Positions 20,552 to 30,633 of a stretch of 64,000 nucleotides of DNA are shown in pieces (the first letter of the stretch is position 1; each line of letters opens with the position of its first letter). Source of the stretch: Methylobacillus rhizosphaerae (GTDB taxonomy: Bacteria > Pseudomonadota > Gammaproteobacteria > Burkholderiales > Methylophilaceae); the NCBI RefSeq assembly GCF_900187985.1, contig NZ_FZOA01000008.1, forward strand, positions 79,904 to 143,903. The letters are read 5' to 3'. Made by a program: the position numbers and the translations under genes. The notes under the pieces are model-generated. The model saw only the letters and a list, made by a program, of their open reading frames with translations. It did no database searches and was not told the DNA's origin.

Positions 20552-21508
20552 TTACTTCATTCCTCGCTCGATATCGCGGCAGCGGCGGCTGAACTGCTTC
20601 AGCCATGCATGCGGGTCAGCAGGAATATTCTGCGCCGAACTGTCGAAAAACACACAGCGTGACAACAGGAAAAACCGTGACAGTTCATCAGCAAGCGGCG
20701 TGAATGCGGGCTTGACCTGCATGATCTCGTCTGCAGAGAACACACTTCGGCCACAGCTTTTCTTGAATGCTTCATGCAGATTGCTGATCGCGGTTTTCAG
20801 GCCGGTATCGTCACGGGTTAATTTCCTGATAGCGCGATAGTTTCTGGCAAATGGACCGCCCATGCGCGGCAACCAGGCATGGGTGCCCAGTATGTATAAC
20901 AGTCCCAGCAGGCTCAGGCCAAGAATGGCCAGCGCCGTGTTCATGATGATACGGGGGCGCTGATCGCTGATTAGTAGCGGACCGCGCAGAGGACTCATGT
21001 CCTTGCTGATATTGACTGAGCCGTAGACCGCGAGCGGGGAGATGCGGAAATTCCAGCTGGGAACGCGAACCTGGAATAACTTGCCATTGCCGGAAAACTT
21101 GATGAATTCAGGCGGTAATGCCGCCGGCTTGGCAACAATGCTGGATGTGAATACCTGGTAGCTCAGGTCCAGTGTATAGATATTCTGGCCGTTCTCGTGG
21201 GATTCACTGATCTTGCTGGCATATAACTCAATGCCTTGCTCTTTGTTGCGGTAGCGTTTCTGGTTACCGGGAATCGGTAGGGACGTAGGCAATATCCGGT
21301 ACTGATCCGCGACCTTGAGCGTGATGGTGCGCGAGAGAATCTCTCCCACGTGGTAGCCCACTTCACGCGCCGGATTGCTGACAGTGATGTCGACCGGCGG
21401 GTTCTTTTCGGGCGGGGATACGTTATTTGCGCCCCATGCGGATGGAGATACCAGCCCGATGACCAGTAGCAGGAGGAAATGCAATGTGGGATGGGTCATC
21501 ATGTTCAT
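20552..21508 (-). CDS. mxaA: MxaA, methanol oxidation accessory protein
   Basis: A 318-residue exported, membrane-anchored protein. The signal peptide ends at about SAWGA (residue 26). It is followed by a periplasmic domain containing NPAREVGYHVGEILSRTI, a membrane helix near 195-212 (ALAILGLSLLGLLYIL), and a cytoplasmic domain with LHEAFKKSCG and LSRFFLLSRCVFF. This is the MxaA pattern, implicated in calcium loading of methanol dehydrogenase. The start overlaps the mxaS stop (ATGA); two further ATGs 2 and 3 codons later are alternatives. Confidence 0.88.
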   Translation of the reverse strand: MNMMTHPTLHFLLLLVIGLVSPSAWGANNVSPPEKNPPVDITVSNPAREVGYHVGEILSRTITLKVADQYRILPTSLPIPGNQKRYRNKEQGIELYASKISESHENGQNIYTLDLSYQVFTSSIVAKPAALPPEFIKFSGNGKLFQVRVPSWNFRISPLAVYGSVNISKDMSPLRGPLLISDQRPRIIMNTALAILGLSLLGLLYILGTHAWLPRMGGPFARNYRAIRKLTRDDTGLKTAISNLHEAFKKSCGRSVFSADEIMQVKPAFTPLADELSRFFLLSRCVFFDSSAQNIPADPHAWLKQFSRRCRDIERGMK

Positions 21509-22365
21509 GCCGTGACAAACTGGTAGAAGTATTCGGTCAAGGCATCTGCATCAAAACCTTGTTCGATAAAAAACGGGGGCAGGTCATAGCGCATGAATAG
21601 TGCGTCAAGCGCGGCATGGCGTTCTGCAAATGCAGACTGGATACGGGAATGGGTGGCTTTTCGCAACAGCAGAGTACGTTTCTCGCCAGTTTCGCTATCC
21701 GTGACATGCGTTAGTCCAAACTTGGGAATGGCCTTATATTCAGCTGCATCCCATAACACGATGGGGACAACGTGATGGCGTTGTAAAGCAGCCAGGGCCT
21801 CTTCCACGATTTCCAGTGGCATATGGAAATCCGAGATGAGTAATACCAGCGAGCGTTCTCGTGGCAGGTGATTGACCAGCTTGAGGATGCCCATACTGCC
21901 GATATGCGGAGGACGATAATGCTGCAATTTTTCTGCCAGCATATAAGCCGGCTGTACCCTGTTGCTGGCAGGAGTCAGCCATTCATCAAGGATGTTGTCA
22001 TCAAAACCGATGAAGCCGAACGGGTCATTGACGCGCGAGGCTGACTGCGCCGCGGATGCTGTGATCTCGGCTGCAGTCCTGAGTTTATTCAGGTGGCCGG
22101 AGAACCCCATGGAACCGGACAAATCACATGCAATGAACACCGGCACTGAGCTGCGTTGATTATAGATACGCACATAGACCTGTTCCATTGGGTCGCGCAG
22201 GCTGAGGCGCAAATCGATACGGCGCGGATCTGGGTAGGCTATCAGGGGCGCATGGCCGACAAAGTCCATACCCAGGCCGCGTTGCGCACTGGCATGGCGG
22301 CCTGGATGCCGGCCTCGCGAGCGCCAGCTGATCTGATAGGAAAACTCCCTGGCAAGTTCATGCAT
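21505..22365 (-). CDS. mxaS: MxaS, DUF58/von Willebrand A-like protein
   Basis: A 286-residue soluble protein. The N-terminal part has SRGRHPGRHASAQRGLGMDF, typical of DUF58 proteins that partner MoxR ATPases. It is followed by a vWA-like domain with DLSGSMGF (about residue 83) and LLISDFH. Start at ATG 22365 (MHELAREF), 4 bp after the mxaR stop; a GTG five codons upstream would overlap mxaR and is less likely. It lies between mxaR and mxaA in the canonical order. Its exact biochemical role is not known. Confidence 0.88.
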   Translation of the reverse strand: MHELAREFSYQISWRSRGRHPGRHASAQRGLGMDFVGHAPLIAYPDPRRIDLRLSLRDPMEQVYVRIYNQRSSVPVFIACDLSGSMGFSGHLNKLRTAAEITASAAQSASRVNDPFGFIGFDDNILDEWLTPASNRVQPAYMLAEKLQHYRPPHIGSMGILKLVNHLPRERSLVLLISDFHMPLEIVEEALAALQRHHVVPIVLWDAAEYKAIPKFGLTHVTDSETGEKRTLLLRKATHSRIQSAFAERHAALDALFMRYDLPPFFIEQGFDADALTEYFYQFVTA

Positions 22366-22369
22366 GATA

Positions 22370-23386
22370 TCAGGCGACACTCACTACATGGACGATCTGA
22401 TCCAGCAGTTCGCGTGCAAGTGCAGTACGCCGCATTTCATAGATGGGGTTGAATACCAGCCGGTGCGCAATGGTTTCCTGGAATACCGCGTGGATATCCT
22501 CCGGCAGGACTGCTTCGCGTCCGTTGAGCCATGCGTTGACACGGGCTGCACGCATCATCATGGCGATACCACGCGGACTGGCTCCTGCAATTACCAGGCG
22601 CCTAATATCAACGCCTTCGATCTGGATGCCAAACTGGGCGGGATCGCGGGTCGCCAGCCAGAGGTCCAGCGCGTATTTGCGCAGGGCGGGGGTAGCCTGG
22701 ACACTGTTTTGTATCAAGGCTGCAATCTGGTTGAGTTCATCGAATTGTAGAATGCCCGGTGATACCTGATCCACCAGGCTATCAACATCATGGTAGCGTG
22801 TATCAAAAATCAATGACTCCATGATGTCGGCACTGGAAGGCACCACAATCGGGATTTCCATCATGAAGCGGTCACGTGCTGCGGATGGAATCTCGAATGT
22901 TTCTTCTTTCTCTACCTGGTTACGGTCGGCGAAGACCAGCATGTGCGGGAAAGTATGCTCGCGGTTGAAGGCGGATAATGTGCGCTCTGCCATGACTCGC
23001 AACAACAGCGAGTGCACTTGCGGGCGAGCGCGATTGATTTCATTGAAGAAAAATACTGCCAGGTCGGTACCATGCGACAGCAGTGGGCCGGGACTGACAT
23101 GCGGACGGCCATCGTCCCCCAGATAAGTATGATAGACCAAGTCATTCGGCATCAGGTCTATCGTGCCTTCTATGCGCTGATAGCCTCCGCCAATGCCTCG
23201 CGTGACAGCACGTAACAGTGTAGTCTTGCCTACACCTACATCTCCTTCCAGCAGTACGTGCCCCCGTGCGAAGATGGCAGTGGTAATCAGACGGACTGCG
23301 TTGTCCTGGCCGACAACAACTTGATTGACTTCGTTTTCCAGCTGTAATGCATGCGTACGCCAGTCTTCGAGTAGACGATCACTCAT
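22370..23386 (-). CDS. mxaR: MxaR, MoxR-family AAA+ ATPase
   Basis: A 338-residue MoxR AAA+ protein heading the operon. Walker A is GDVGVGKTTLL near residue 53. The Walker B segment reads VFFFNEINRARPQ, with asparagine where most MoxR proteins have aspartate, and the following segment is FADRNQVEKEETFEIPSAARDRF rather than the common NPIE.EGTYPL. Sensor-type GASPRG lies near 277. MoxR ATPases act as chaperone-like factors with vWA partners; MxaR is required for methanol oxidation in some methylotrophs. The gene diverges from fabA across a 248-bp region. Confidence 0.9.
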   Translation of the reverse strand: MSDRLLEDWRTHALQLENEVNQVVVGQDNAVRLITTAIFARGHVLLEGDVGVGKTTLLRAVTRGIGGGYQRIEGTIDLMPNDLVYHTYLGDDGRPHVSPGPLLSHGTDLAVFFFNEINRARPQVHSLLLRVMAERTLSAFNREHTFPHMLVFADRNQVEKEETFEIPSAARDRFMMEIPIVVPSSADIMESLIFDTRYHDVDSLVDQVSPGILQFDELNQIAALIQNSVQATPALRKYALDLWLATRDPAQFGIQIEGVDIRRLVIAGASPRGIAMMMRAARVNAWLNGREAVLPEDIHAVFQETIAHRLVFNPIYEMRRTALARELLDQIVHVVSVA

Positions 23387-23634
23387 GTGGTGGATTCCAG
23401 TATCAGGTCAATGGTGAGATTAAGGAAAATTTCCCGTATGGTATTGGTTTTAATTCATAGTGTAAACAGATCGGTATAGTTGCTTCAACAAAGGCAGGTT
23501 AATGCTTCATGCGGCATTCCGCCAGGGAAAGGGAGGGAATAAGTTGATATTTATTAATACTTTTAGCGCATAGGGCTTTTGTTAAATGGCATTTCAGGCG
23601 AAAATAACGCGATTGATAAGTACAGAATAATTAA

Positions 23635-24150
23635 ATGCAAAAACAGAATAGTTTTACCTTTGAAGAATTGCTTTCCTGTGGTCGTGGTGAAATGTTTGGT
23701 GCAGGCAATGCGCAATTGCCCTTGCCGCCGATGCTGATGTTCGACCGGATCATTTCTATCACGGAGGAAGGTGGCCGGTATGGGCATGGAGAAATTGTGG
23801 CTGAACTGGATGTAAAACCGGATCTCTGGTTTTTCAATTGCCATTTTGAGGGAGACCCCGTAATGCCAGGCTGTCTGGGCCTGGATGCCATGTGGCAACT
23901 GGTCGGTTTCTATCTTGGTTGGATGGGAGGCCAGGGGCGGGGGCGTGCACTGGGTGCCGGCGAAGTTAAATTCACGGGTCAGGTACTACCTAGTGGTAAA
24001 CTGATTACTTACCGCATCGATCTGAAGCGAGTAATCATGCGTAAACTGGTGATGGGTATTGCAGATGCCCGTATGGAAATTGATGGGCGTGAAATCTATG
24101 CCGCCAACGATTTGCGGGTTGGCCTGTTTACGCGTACGGATAATTTCTAG
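23635..24150 (+). CDS. fabA: 3-hydroxydecanoyl-ACP dehydratase/isomerase
   Basis: Dehydrates 3-hydroxydecanoyl-ACP and isomerises the product to cis-3-decenoyl-ACP, the branch point of anaerobic unsaturated fatty acid synthesis. The 171-residue hot-dog fold protein has the catalytic histidine in [13 protein letters not shown] (His about 70) and the aspartate in [10 protein letters not shown]. It is followed by fabB after 61 bp, the usual fabA-fabB pair. The upstream 248-bp gap is shared with mxaR; a weak TTGTTA/AAATAA pair near 23579-23607 may be its promoter. Confidence 0.97.
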   Translation: MQKQNSFTFEELLSCGRGEMFGAGNAQLPLPPMLMFDRIISITEEGGRYGHGEIVAELDVKPDLWFFNCHFEGDPVMPGCLGLDAMWQLVGFYLGWMGGQGRGRALGAGEVKFTGQVLPSGKLITYRIDLKRVIMRKLVMGIADARMEIDGREIYAANDLRVGLFTRTDNF

Positions 24151-24211
24151 CAGGAATACGCTGCCAGCAGACAACAGCTGGTATTGATGAATTAATGTGG
24201 GAGAACACGCA

Positions 24212-25435
24212 ATGCGTCGTGTCGTCGTCACCGGAATGGGCATTGTGTCCAGTCTTGGTAACAACAAATCTGAAGTTCTGGATAGTTTGAAAACAGGCCG
24301 TTCCGGCATACGCTTGCAACAAGAGTATGTGGAGCAGGGACTGCGTTCACATGTGGCCGGATCCATTGAAAACCTTGACCTGGAAGCCTTGATTGATCGC
24401 AAGTTGCTGCGGTTCATGGGCAAGGGGCATGCTTATGCCTGGCTGGCCATGCAGGAAGCCATTGCAGATGCCGCATTGCCACCTGAACTGGTCTCTAATG
24501 TGCGTACCGGTCTGATCGTGGGTCAGGGAGGGGCTTCACATGAGAATATTCTCTCAGGTGTGGATACCCTGCGCGCCAAGGGTGTGCGCCGCGTTGGCCC
24601 TTACATGGTGACCAAGGCCATGGCCAGTGGCGTTTCAGCCTGTCTTGCCACTGGTGCGCAGATCAAGGGTATCAATTACGGCATCAGTTCTGCCTGTGCC
24701 ACCAGTGCGCATTGCATTGGCGCAGCTGTAGAGCAGATCCAGCTCGGCAAGCAGGATATTGTGTTTGCTGGGGGTGGTGAAGAGGAACACTGGACCTTGT
24801 CCTTCATGTTCGATGCCATGGGAGCATTGTCAAGCAAGTACAACGATACTCCTGAAAAAGCTTCGCGCACTTACGACGTGGATCGCGACGGTTTCGTGAT
24901 TTCCGGCGGTGGTGGCATCCTGGTGGTGGAAGAGTACGAACATGCCAAGGCGCGCGGTGCGAAGATTTATGCCGAGATCGTTGGTTATGGTGCAACTTCC
25001 GATGGCTATGACATGGTGGCTCCAAGCGGCGAGGGCGCAGAGCGTTGCATGCGGCTGGCTTTGCAGGATGTCGAAGGGCCTGTTGATTACATCAATACGC
25101 ATGGCACCAGTACGCCAGTGGGCGATGTGAAAGAGCTGGAGGCAATCCGTGCCGTATTTGGCGGTACTGACGTTGCCATCGCTTCTACCAAGTCATTGTC
25201 AGGGCATGCGTTGGGTGCGGCAGGTGTCAATGAGGCGATTTATACGCTGTTGATGATGGAGCATAACTTCATTGCTGCCTCGGCCAATATCGACAATCTC
25301 GATCCGGCAGCCGAAGGTCTGAACATTGTGCGCAAGCGCATCGATAATGCCAACATCCAGACCGCTGTTTCCAACAGTTTTGGTTTCGGTGGCACCAATG
25401 CCACCCTGACGTTCTCGCGCAGGCAGCTTGCGTGA
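24212..25435 (+). CDS. fabB: 3-oxoacyl-ACP synthase I
   Basis: Condenses the FabA product with malonyl-ACP to keep unsaturated acyl chains growing. The 407-residue protein shows [16 protein letters not shown], the active-site cysteine in [13 protein letters not shown], and the catalytic histidines in [12 protein letters not shown] and [12 protein letters not shown], ending [12 protein letters not shown]. An in-frame GTG lies five codons upstream at 24197, but the ATG at 24212 has a GGGAGA ribosome site and the family start. It is translated with fabA. Confidence 0.97.
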   Translation: MRRVVVTGMGIVSSLGNNKSEVLDSLKTGRSGIRLQQEYVEQGLRSHVAGSIENLDLEALIDRKLLRFMGKGHAYAWLAMQEAIADAALPPELVSNVRTGLIVGQGGASHENILSGVDTLRAKGVRRVGPYMVTKAMASGVSACLATGAQIKGINYGISSACATSAHCIGAAVEQIQLGKQDIVFAGGGEEEHWTLSFMFDAMGALSSKYNDTPEKASRTYDVDRDGFVISGGGGILVVEEYEHAKARGAKIYAEIVGYGATSDGYDMVAPSGEGAERCMRLALQDVEGPVDYINTHGTSTPVGDVKELEAIRAVFGGTDVAIASTKSLSGHALGAAGVNEAIYTLLMMEHNFIAASANIDNLDPAAEGLNIVRKRIDNANIQTAVSNSFGFGGTNATLTFSRRQLA

Positions 25436-25486
25436 TGATCTGATGAACGGGGCCATGTGCCCCGTTGTCGTTTCTGGAAATACATC

Positions 25487-26917
25487 ATGGCAGCCGGTAT
25501 GAAACGCTATGAAAAACTAGTGCATGATATTGCCACTGCCATTCGCTCCGGGGTGCTTGCCCCGGGCGAAAAGCTTCCTTCTGTACGTCAGGCCTGCCTC
25601 AATCACAAGCTGAGCCCTGCTACTGTGTTCAGGGCGTATTACGAACTGGAAAACCTCGGCCTGATCCGTGCCCAGCCCAAATCGGGTTATTACGTCAGTA
25701 GTCATGCCATCAAGCAGCTGTCAGCCGGGAATATACCGCCACCCGGGCAGGAAAGTACCACGGTTACTATTTCTGACCTGGTGTTTTCCATTCTGGGGTC
25801 GATCAAGGATCAGGATACGGTGCCCCTGGGCTCAGCTTTCCCCTGGCCGGCTTTGTTCCCGTTGCAGCGCCTGTCGCGCTCCTTGGCACATGCCACACGC
25901 GATATGGGGCCAGCTGCCATTGTTGAATCTCTGCCTCCTGGTAATCATGATCTGCGCCGGCAGATTGCCAGGCGTTATCTGATGCAAGGGATAGAGGCAG
26001 ATGTCGATAGTATCGTGATTACCAATGGCGCATTCGAAGCGTTGAACCTGTGCCTGGAGGCAGTCACCCGGCCTGGCGACCTGGTCGCCATTGAGTCGCC
26101 CGCATTTTATGGATGTTTACAGGCACTGGAGCGGCTGCAACTCCAGGCGGTAGAAATTCCGGTTGATCCTGTGCACGGAATGGACCTGGACTATCTGCAG
26201 AGTATGTTAGAGAAACGCCCGATACGTGCCTGTTGGAGCATGACCAGCTTCCAGAATCCCATGGGGGTTTCCATGTCGGCGGAGCGTAAACAGGCGTTGG
26301 TCGAATTGTTGACGCACCACCAGGTGCCGTTGATCGAGGATGATGTATACGGCGAGCTTTACTTTGGCATGCAGGAGCACCAGCCTGCCAAGGCTTATGA
26401 CAAGGGAGGTTATGTCATGCATTGCAGTTCGTTCTCGAAGACGCTGGCTCCCGGCTACCGCATTGGCTGGACATTGCTGCCACCACGCTACAAACGTGAA
26501 GTGGAGCGGCTCAAGGTGATCACATCATTGTCGACCAGCACGATCTCGCAGGCGGCTATTGCAGATTTCCTCAAGCATGGCGGTTATGACCGCCACTTAC
26601 GTAAATTGAGATCATGTTTTGAGTTGCAGCAGCACCAGTACCTGCACCTGGTAGCCCGGAATTTTCCTGTGGAAACGCAGGTGACCCGGCCAAGTGGCGG
26701 CTATTTTCTCTGGGTGGCATTGCCGGAGAGAGTGGATGCGTTGCTCCTGTTTCAGCAGGCATTGGCAGAAGGTGTCAGTATTGCGCCCGGGCCGATTTTC
26801 TCTGCCCGCCATGAATGCCGTCATTCTATCCGCATCAATTACAGCAAACCGGTTGATGCCAGCGTGGAACAGGCATTTGTCACGCTGGGCCGGTTGATGG
26901 CTGTCATGCAGCCCTGA
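25487..26917 (+). CDS. MocR-type GntR/aminotransferase-like regulator
   Basis: A fusion of an N-terminal GntR winged helix (about 1-75: MKRYEKLVHDIATAIRSGVL, then PGEKLPSVRQ and SPATVFRAYYELE) with a fold type I aminotransferase domain (about 100-475). The PLP lysine is in SSFSKTLAPGYRIGW. MocR proteins sense PLP, amines or amino acids and control a neighbouring gene; here both fabB and ppiA/serB are close, but no target is evident. The start is ATG 25487 or 25499; the first has GGAAA upstream. It ends 4 bp from the convergent ppiA stop. Confidence 0.9.
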   Translation: MAAGMKRYEKLVHDIATAIRSGVLAPGEKLPSVRQACLNHKLSPATVFRAYYELENLGLIRAQPKSGYYVSSHAIKQLSAGNIPPPGQESTTVTISDLVFSILGSIKDQDTVPLGSAFPWPALFPLQRLSRSLAHATRDMGPAAIVESLPPGNHDLRRQIARRYLMQGIEADVDSIVITNGAFEALNLCLEAVTRPGDLVAIESPAFYGCLQALERLQLQAVEIPVDPVHGMDLDYLQSMLEKRPIRACWSMTSFQNPMGVSMSAERKQALVELLTHHQVPLIEDDVYGELYFGMQEHQPAKAYDKGGYVMHCSSFSKTLAPGYRIGWTLLPPRYKREVERLKVITSLSTSTISQAAIADFLKHGGYDRHLRKLRSCFELQQHQYLHLVARNFPVETQVTRPSGGYFLWVALPERVDALLLFQQALAEGVSIAPGPIFSARHECRHSIRINYSKPVDASVEQAFVTLGRLMAVMQP

Positions 26918-26921
26918 GGGC

Positions 26922-27479
26922 TTATTCCTTGATGGTCACTGCCTCAATCGTGATGTTCTGATAGGGCACATCGCCACCATCGGTCGGCATCAGGGAAATG
27001 CGTTGCACAACGTCCATGCCCTGGATCACCCGGCCAAATACCGTATAGCCCCAGCCAGTTTCCGAGCGCTCACTGAAATTGAGAGGCGTGTTGTTGGCAA
27101 CATTGATAAAGAATTGGTCAGATGCGGAATGCGGGTCACCCGTGCGTGCCATGGCAATCGTACCGGTGGCGTTGGTGAGGCCGTTGTCGGCTTCATTTCT
27201 GATCGGTTCGTGTGTAGGCTTGGGTTCCAGGTTGCTGTCGAGTCCGCCTCCCTGGATCATGAATCCGGCAATGACACGATGGAAAATAGTGCCTGCGTAA
27301 TGCCCTTCCTTGGCATAACGAACGAAGTTGGCGACAGTGTTGGGCGCCTTTTCGCTATTGAGGTCTACGACAATCAATCCCTGGTTGGTCTGAATTTCGG
27401 CAAGCGGCTGGGCTATGGCAGAAGAGGCGCCTAGTAGTACGATTAACAGGGCAGGCAAGCGTAACAATCTGGACAACAT
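26922..27479 (-). CDS. ppiA: Periplasmic cyclophilin-type peptidyl-prolyl isomerase
   Basis: A 185-residue exported cyclophilin. The signal peptide MLSRLLRLPALLIVLLGASS precedes cleavage near AIAQ; the mature enzyme has FHRVIAGFMIQGGG, MARTGDPHSASDQFFINV and GYTVFGRVIQGMDVV, covering the usual active-site Arg, Phe, Met and Gln. The frame is open 45 codons upstream, but these overlap serB; the signal peptide and a GGAA ribosome site fix the start at 27479. It follows serB by 10 bp and is probably cotranscribed. Confidence 0.94.
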   Translation of the reverse strand: MLSRLLRLPALLIVLLGASSAIAQPLAEIQTNQGLIVVDLNSEKAPNTVANFVRYAKEGHYAGTIFHRVIAGFMIQGGGLDSNLEPKPTHEPIRNEADNGLTNATGTIAMARTGDPHSASDQFFINVANNTPLNFSERSETGWGYTVFGRVIQGMDVVQRISLMPTDGGDVPYQNITIEAVTIKE

Positions 27480-27489
27480 GAGCAGTTCC

Positions 27490-28365
27490 TTAATGGCAAG
27501 TTGAGGATGAGTGTGCGGATAATGGTGTGAACAAGTACACCAGTCCTTCAAGGTCGACATGGTTGAGGGCATAGCTGGCCTGCTGCTGGACGACTGGCTT
27601 TGCATGGTAGGCAACCCCGCATCCAGCAGCCGCCATCATCTTCAGGTCATTGGCACCATCGCCAATCGCGACCACCTGGTCCTGGCTGAGGCCCAGCTCC
27701 TGGCGATAGCGCTCCAGGTAATCAGCTTTGGCTTGTGCATCCACGATATCGCCAAGCACGCGTCCGGTAAGTTTGCCGTCTACAATTTCCAGTGTATTGG
27801 CTTTGGCAACATCCAGGCCCAGCATCGCCTTGACCCGGTCAGCAAAGAAGTCAAATCCGCCTGAAACCAGCATGGTCTTGATGTTATGCTGCTTGCATGC
27901 AGCAATCCAGGCTTCGGCCCCCGGTGTCAGTCGCAGGCGCTCCTCAATGACACGCTGCAATGCGGATGCATCCAGCCCTTGCAACAAGGCAACCCGGCGG
28001 CGCAGGCTCTCGGCAAATTCAATTTCGCCACGCATCGCGCTTTCCGTAATGGCAGCCACTTGCGGTTTCAAACCCTGCATGTCGGCAATTTCATCAATGC
28101 ACTCAATGGTGATCAGGGTGGAGTCCATATCCATGACTGCCAATCCCAAGTGCCTGAGTGTGTGATTGTCATCCACCAGGCTGATGTCAATTTGCTGCTC
28201 CAGACAGAAGGCCAGCAACTCACGGGGAATTTCCTGTTGATTGGGCAGAGTGTAGGCATGCTCCCCAATCTGGATGAATTGCTGGTGATGGTTGGCACTG
28301 GTGAGCTGGTGGATATGACCTAACTGTTGGAAGCTGATAGTTGAACCCTGGATGACGAGGCGCAT
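27490..28365 (-). CDS. serB: Phosphoserine phosphatase
   Basis: Last step of serine synthesis, a HAD-superfamily phosphatase of 291 residues. The N-terminal region (1-75) is a short ACT-like extension. The catalytic core has the nucleophile motif VMDMDSTLI, LVSGGFDFFADR, and IGDGANDLKMMAAAG with its metal-binding aspartates, then AYHAKPVVQQQA. The ATG at 28365 is preceded in frame by TTG and is preferred. A perfect TATAAT on the minus strand 36 bp upstream could be its promoter. Serine made here would feed glyA. Confidence 0.96.
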   Translation of the reverse strand: MRLVIQGSTISFQQLGHIHQLTSANHHQQFIQIGEHAYTLPNQQEIPRELLAFCLEQQIDISLVDDNHTLRHLGLAVMDMDSTLITIECIDEIADMQGLKPQVAAITESAMRGEIEFAESLRRRVALLQGLDASALQRVIEERLRLTPGAEAWIAACKQHNIKTMLVSGGFDFFADRVKAMLGLDVAKANTLEIVDGKLTGRVLGDIVDAQAKADYLERYRQELGLSQDQVVAIGDGANDLKMMAAAGCGVAYHAKPVVQQQASYALNHVDLEGLVYLFTPLSAHSSSTCH

Positions 28366-28400
28366 ATGCAAATATTGTCGGACTGAGAAAATTGGCGTTA

Positions 28401-28406
28401 ATTATA
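28401..28406 (-). promoter_or_regulatory. Candidate -10 element upstream of serB
   Basis: On the minus strand the hexamer is a perfect TATAAT, about 36 bp before the serB start codon. No strong -35 is seen 16-18 bp further upstream, so it is only a partial match to a sigma70 promoter. Confidence 0.35.
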
Positions 28407-28546
28407 CATGCACGGATTGATTGCCGGGCTTGATCCTTGTCTGGGCAAAAATTATCCATCGGCCTTACTGTTCTCCGGTTGCCAAGCTGGCGCAATAAGG
28501 GGATTTGCGCGAAAATACGCCATTAGCTTATTACAAAAGTAAAAAC

Positions 28547-29710
28547 ATGAATCTGCACGAGTATCAGGCCAAAGCCCTGTTGCAGCGTTACGGTGTTACT
28601 GTGCCGCGCAGCCAGGTGGCGGAAACGGCACAGGCAGCGGTAGAAGCTGCAAGAGCCCTGGAAGGAGATGCCTGGGTAGTCAAGGCCCAAGTGCACGCTG
28701 GCGGACGCGGCAAGGCCGGCGGTGTCAAGCTGGTGCGCAATCTGGATGAAGTCCAGGATGTGGCTGTCAGTTTGCTGGGCAAACGCCTGGTGACTTATCA
28801 GAATGCACCGGACGGGCAGCCTGTGGAGAAAGTGCTGGTCGAGGAAACCCTGCCGATTGCACGGGAATTGTATGTATCCATGCTGGTCGATCGCTCACTG
28901 GAGCGTGTAGTGCTGGTGGCTTCTGCTGCTGGTGGCATGGAAATCGAGGAAATTGCCAAGGTCAGCCCGGAGAAAATACTGCAGGAAGTTTGTGATCCCT
29001 TGAATGGTTTGGTGGATTACCAGGCACGCAATATTGCATTCGCACTCGGCCTGGCTGGCGATCAGATTGCGGCATTCACGCGCCTGACCAAGGGCTTGTA
29101 TCGCCTGTTCAAGGAAAACGACCTGGCCTTACTGGAAATCAATCCATTAATCGTGACAGCAGAGGGTGCCTTGGTGGCGCTGGATTGCAAGATGAGCGTG
29201 GATGACAATGCACTATATCGCCGTCGTGAACTGGCCGAACAGCGTGATTGGAGCCAGGATGATGCCAAGGAGGCCGAAGCACACAATGCCGGCCTCAATT
29301 ACATTGCACTGAACGGAAACATCGGCTGTATGGTGAACGGTGCTGGCCTGGCTATGGCTACCATGGACCTGATCAAGCTGCATGGTGGTGCACCGGCCAA
29401 CTTCCTCGATGTTGGTGGCGGCGCAACAGCAACGACTGTGGCACGTGCATTCAAGATCATTCTTGCCGATCCCAATGTCAAGGCTATCCTGGTGAATATC
29501 TTTGGCGGCATCATGCGCTGTGACATTATCGCCGAGGGCATTATTACAGCAGTGAAGGAAGTGGGAATCCAGATTCCTGTTGTCGTGCGCCTGGAAGGTA
29601 CCAATGTTGAACTTGGACGCAAGATGCTGAGTGAGAGCGGATTATCGATTATTTCTGCTGCCGGGCTGACTGATGCCGCCCAGCAGGCAGTTGCAGCAGT
29701 AAAGGCGTAA
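28547..29710 (+). CDS. sucC: Succinyl-CoA synthetase beta subunit
   Basis: A 387-residue ADP-forming beta subunit, making ATP or GTP from succinyl-CoA in the TCA cycle together with SucD. It opens [17 protein letters not shown] and has an ATP-grasp domain ([18 protein letters not shown] near residue 45) and the C-terminal CoA-ligase-like domain with FGGIMRCD and [10 protein letters not shown]. The frame extends 14 codons upstream, but the family start is ATG 28547. sucD begins 3 bp later. Some methylotrophs use the related malate thiokinase MtkAB; that alternative cannot be fully ruled out without alignment. Confidence 0.88.
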   Translation: MNLHEYQAKALLQRYGVTVPRSQVAETAQAAVEAARALEGDAWVVKAQVHAGGRGKAGGVKLVRNLDEVQDVAVSLLGKRLVTYQNAPDGQPVEKVLVEETLPIARELYVSMLVDRSLERVVLVASAAGGMEIEEIAKVSPEKILQEVCDPLNGLVDYQARNIAFALGLAGDQIAAFTRLTKGLYRLFKENDLALLEINPLIVTAEGALVALDCKMSVDDNALYRRRELAEQRDWSQDDAKEAEAHNAGLNYIALNGNIGCMVNGAGLAMATMDLIKLHGGAPANFLDVGGGATATTVARAFKIILADPNVKAILVNIFGGIMRCDIIAEGIITAVKEVGIQIPVVVRLEGTNVELGRKMLSESGLSIISAAGLTDAAQQAVAAVKA

Positions 29711-29713
29711 ATA

Positions 29714-30592
29714 ATGGCAATACTGGTTAACAAGAATACCAAAGTGCTGTGCCAGGGGTTCACGGGCAAGCAGGGCACATTCCATTCTGAACAGGCATTG
29801 GCCTATGGCACCAAGATGGTCGGGGGCGTGACGCCTGGCAAGGGTGGTCAGCGACATCTTGAACTGCCGGTCTTCAATACAATGCGTGCCGCGGTGGCAG
29901 ACACGGGAGCCAATGCTTCCGTGATCTACGTACCTCCTGCATTTGCAGCAGACTCCATCCTGGAGGCATGTGATGCGGGTATTGAACTGATCGTCTGTAT
30001 TACCGAGGGCATTCCGGTGCTGGACATGCTGAATGTGAAAGCGGCACTCAAGGCGAACGGTACCCGCTTGGTCGGGCCAAACTGCCCGGGCGTCATCACG
30101 CCGGATGAGTGCAAGATCGGCATCATGCCCGGCAGTATCCATCTGCGCGGCAAGGTCGGCATCGTGTCGCGTTCCGGCACCCTGACGTATGAAGCTGTGC
30201 ATCAGACAACAGCACTTGGCCTGGGTCAGTCAACTTGTGTCGGAATAGGTGGTGACCCGATTCGTGGCATGAATTTCATTGATTGCCTGGAGTTGTTCCA
30301 GGCTGATCCCGAAACAGAGGCCATTATCATGGTGGGTGAGATTGGTGGTAGCGACGAAGAAGCGGCCGCAGAATACATCAAGCAATATGTCACCAAGCCA
30401 GTTGCTGGTTATATTGCTGGCCAGACTGCGCCTGCAGGTAAGCGCATGGGCCATGCCGGCGCCATCATTTCTGGCGGCAGTGGTAAGGCGGAAGACAAGA
30501 TCAGTGCGCTGGAGCGGGCAGGGGTTGTGGTGGCAAGCTCACCTGCTGGACTCGGTGAGGCTATGCTGGCAGCGATTAAGGCCAAGCAGTAA
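29714..30592 (+). CDS. sucD: Succinyl-CoA synthetase alpha subunit
   Basis: A 292-residue alpha subunit with an N-terminal CoA-binding domain ([20 protein letters not shown]), [22 protein letters not shown], and the phosphorylated histidine expected in [14 protein letters not shown] near residue 246. It is paired with sucC by 3 bp, consistent with stoichiometric expression. An exported ankyrin protein gene follows after 41 bp. Confidence 0.92.
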   Translation: MAILVNKNTKVLCQGFTGKQGTFHSEQALAYGTKMVGGVTPGKGGQRHLELPVFNTMRAAVADTGANASVIYVPPAFAADSILEACDAGIELIVCITEGIPVLDMLNVKAALKANGTRLVGPNCPGVITPDECKIGIMPGSIHLRGKVGIVSRSGTLTYEAVHQTTALGLGQSTCVGIGGDPIRGMNFIDCLELFQADPETEAIIMVGEIGGSDEEAAAEYIKQYVTKPVAGYIAGQTAPAGKRMGHAGAIISGGSGKAEDKISALERAGVVVASSPAGLGEAMLAAIKAKQ

Positions 30593-30633
30593 GCCATTTC
30601 ATTCCGGTTGAAATATCAATTCATGGAAATATT

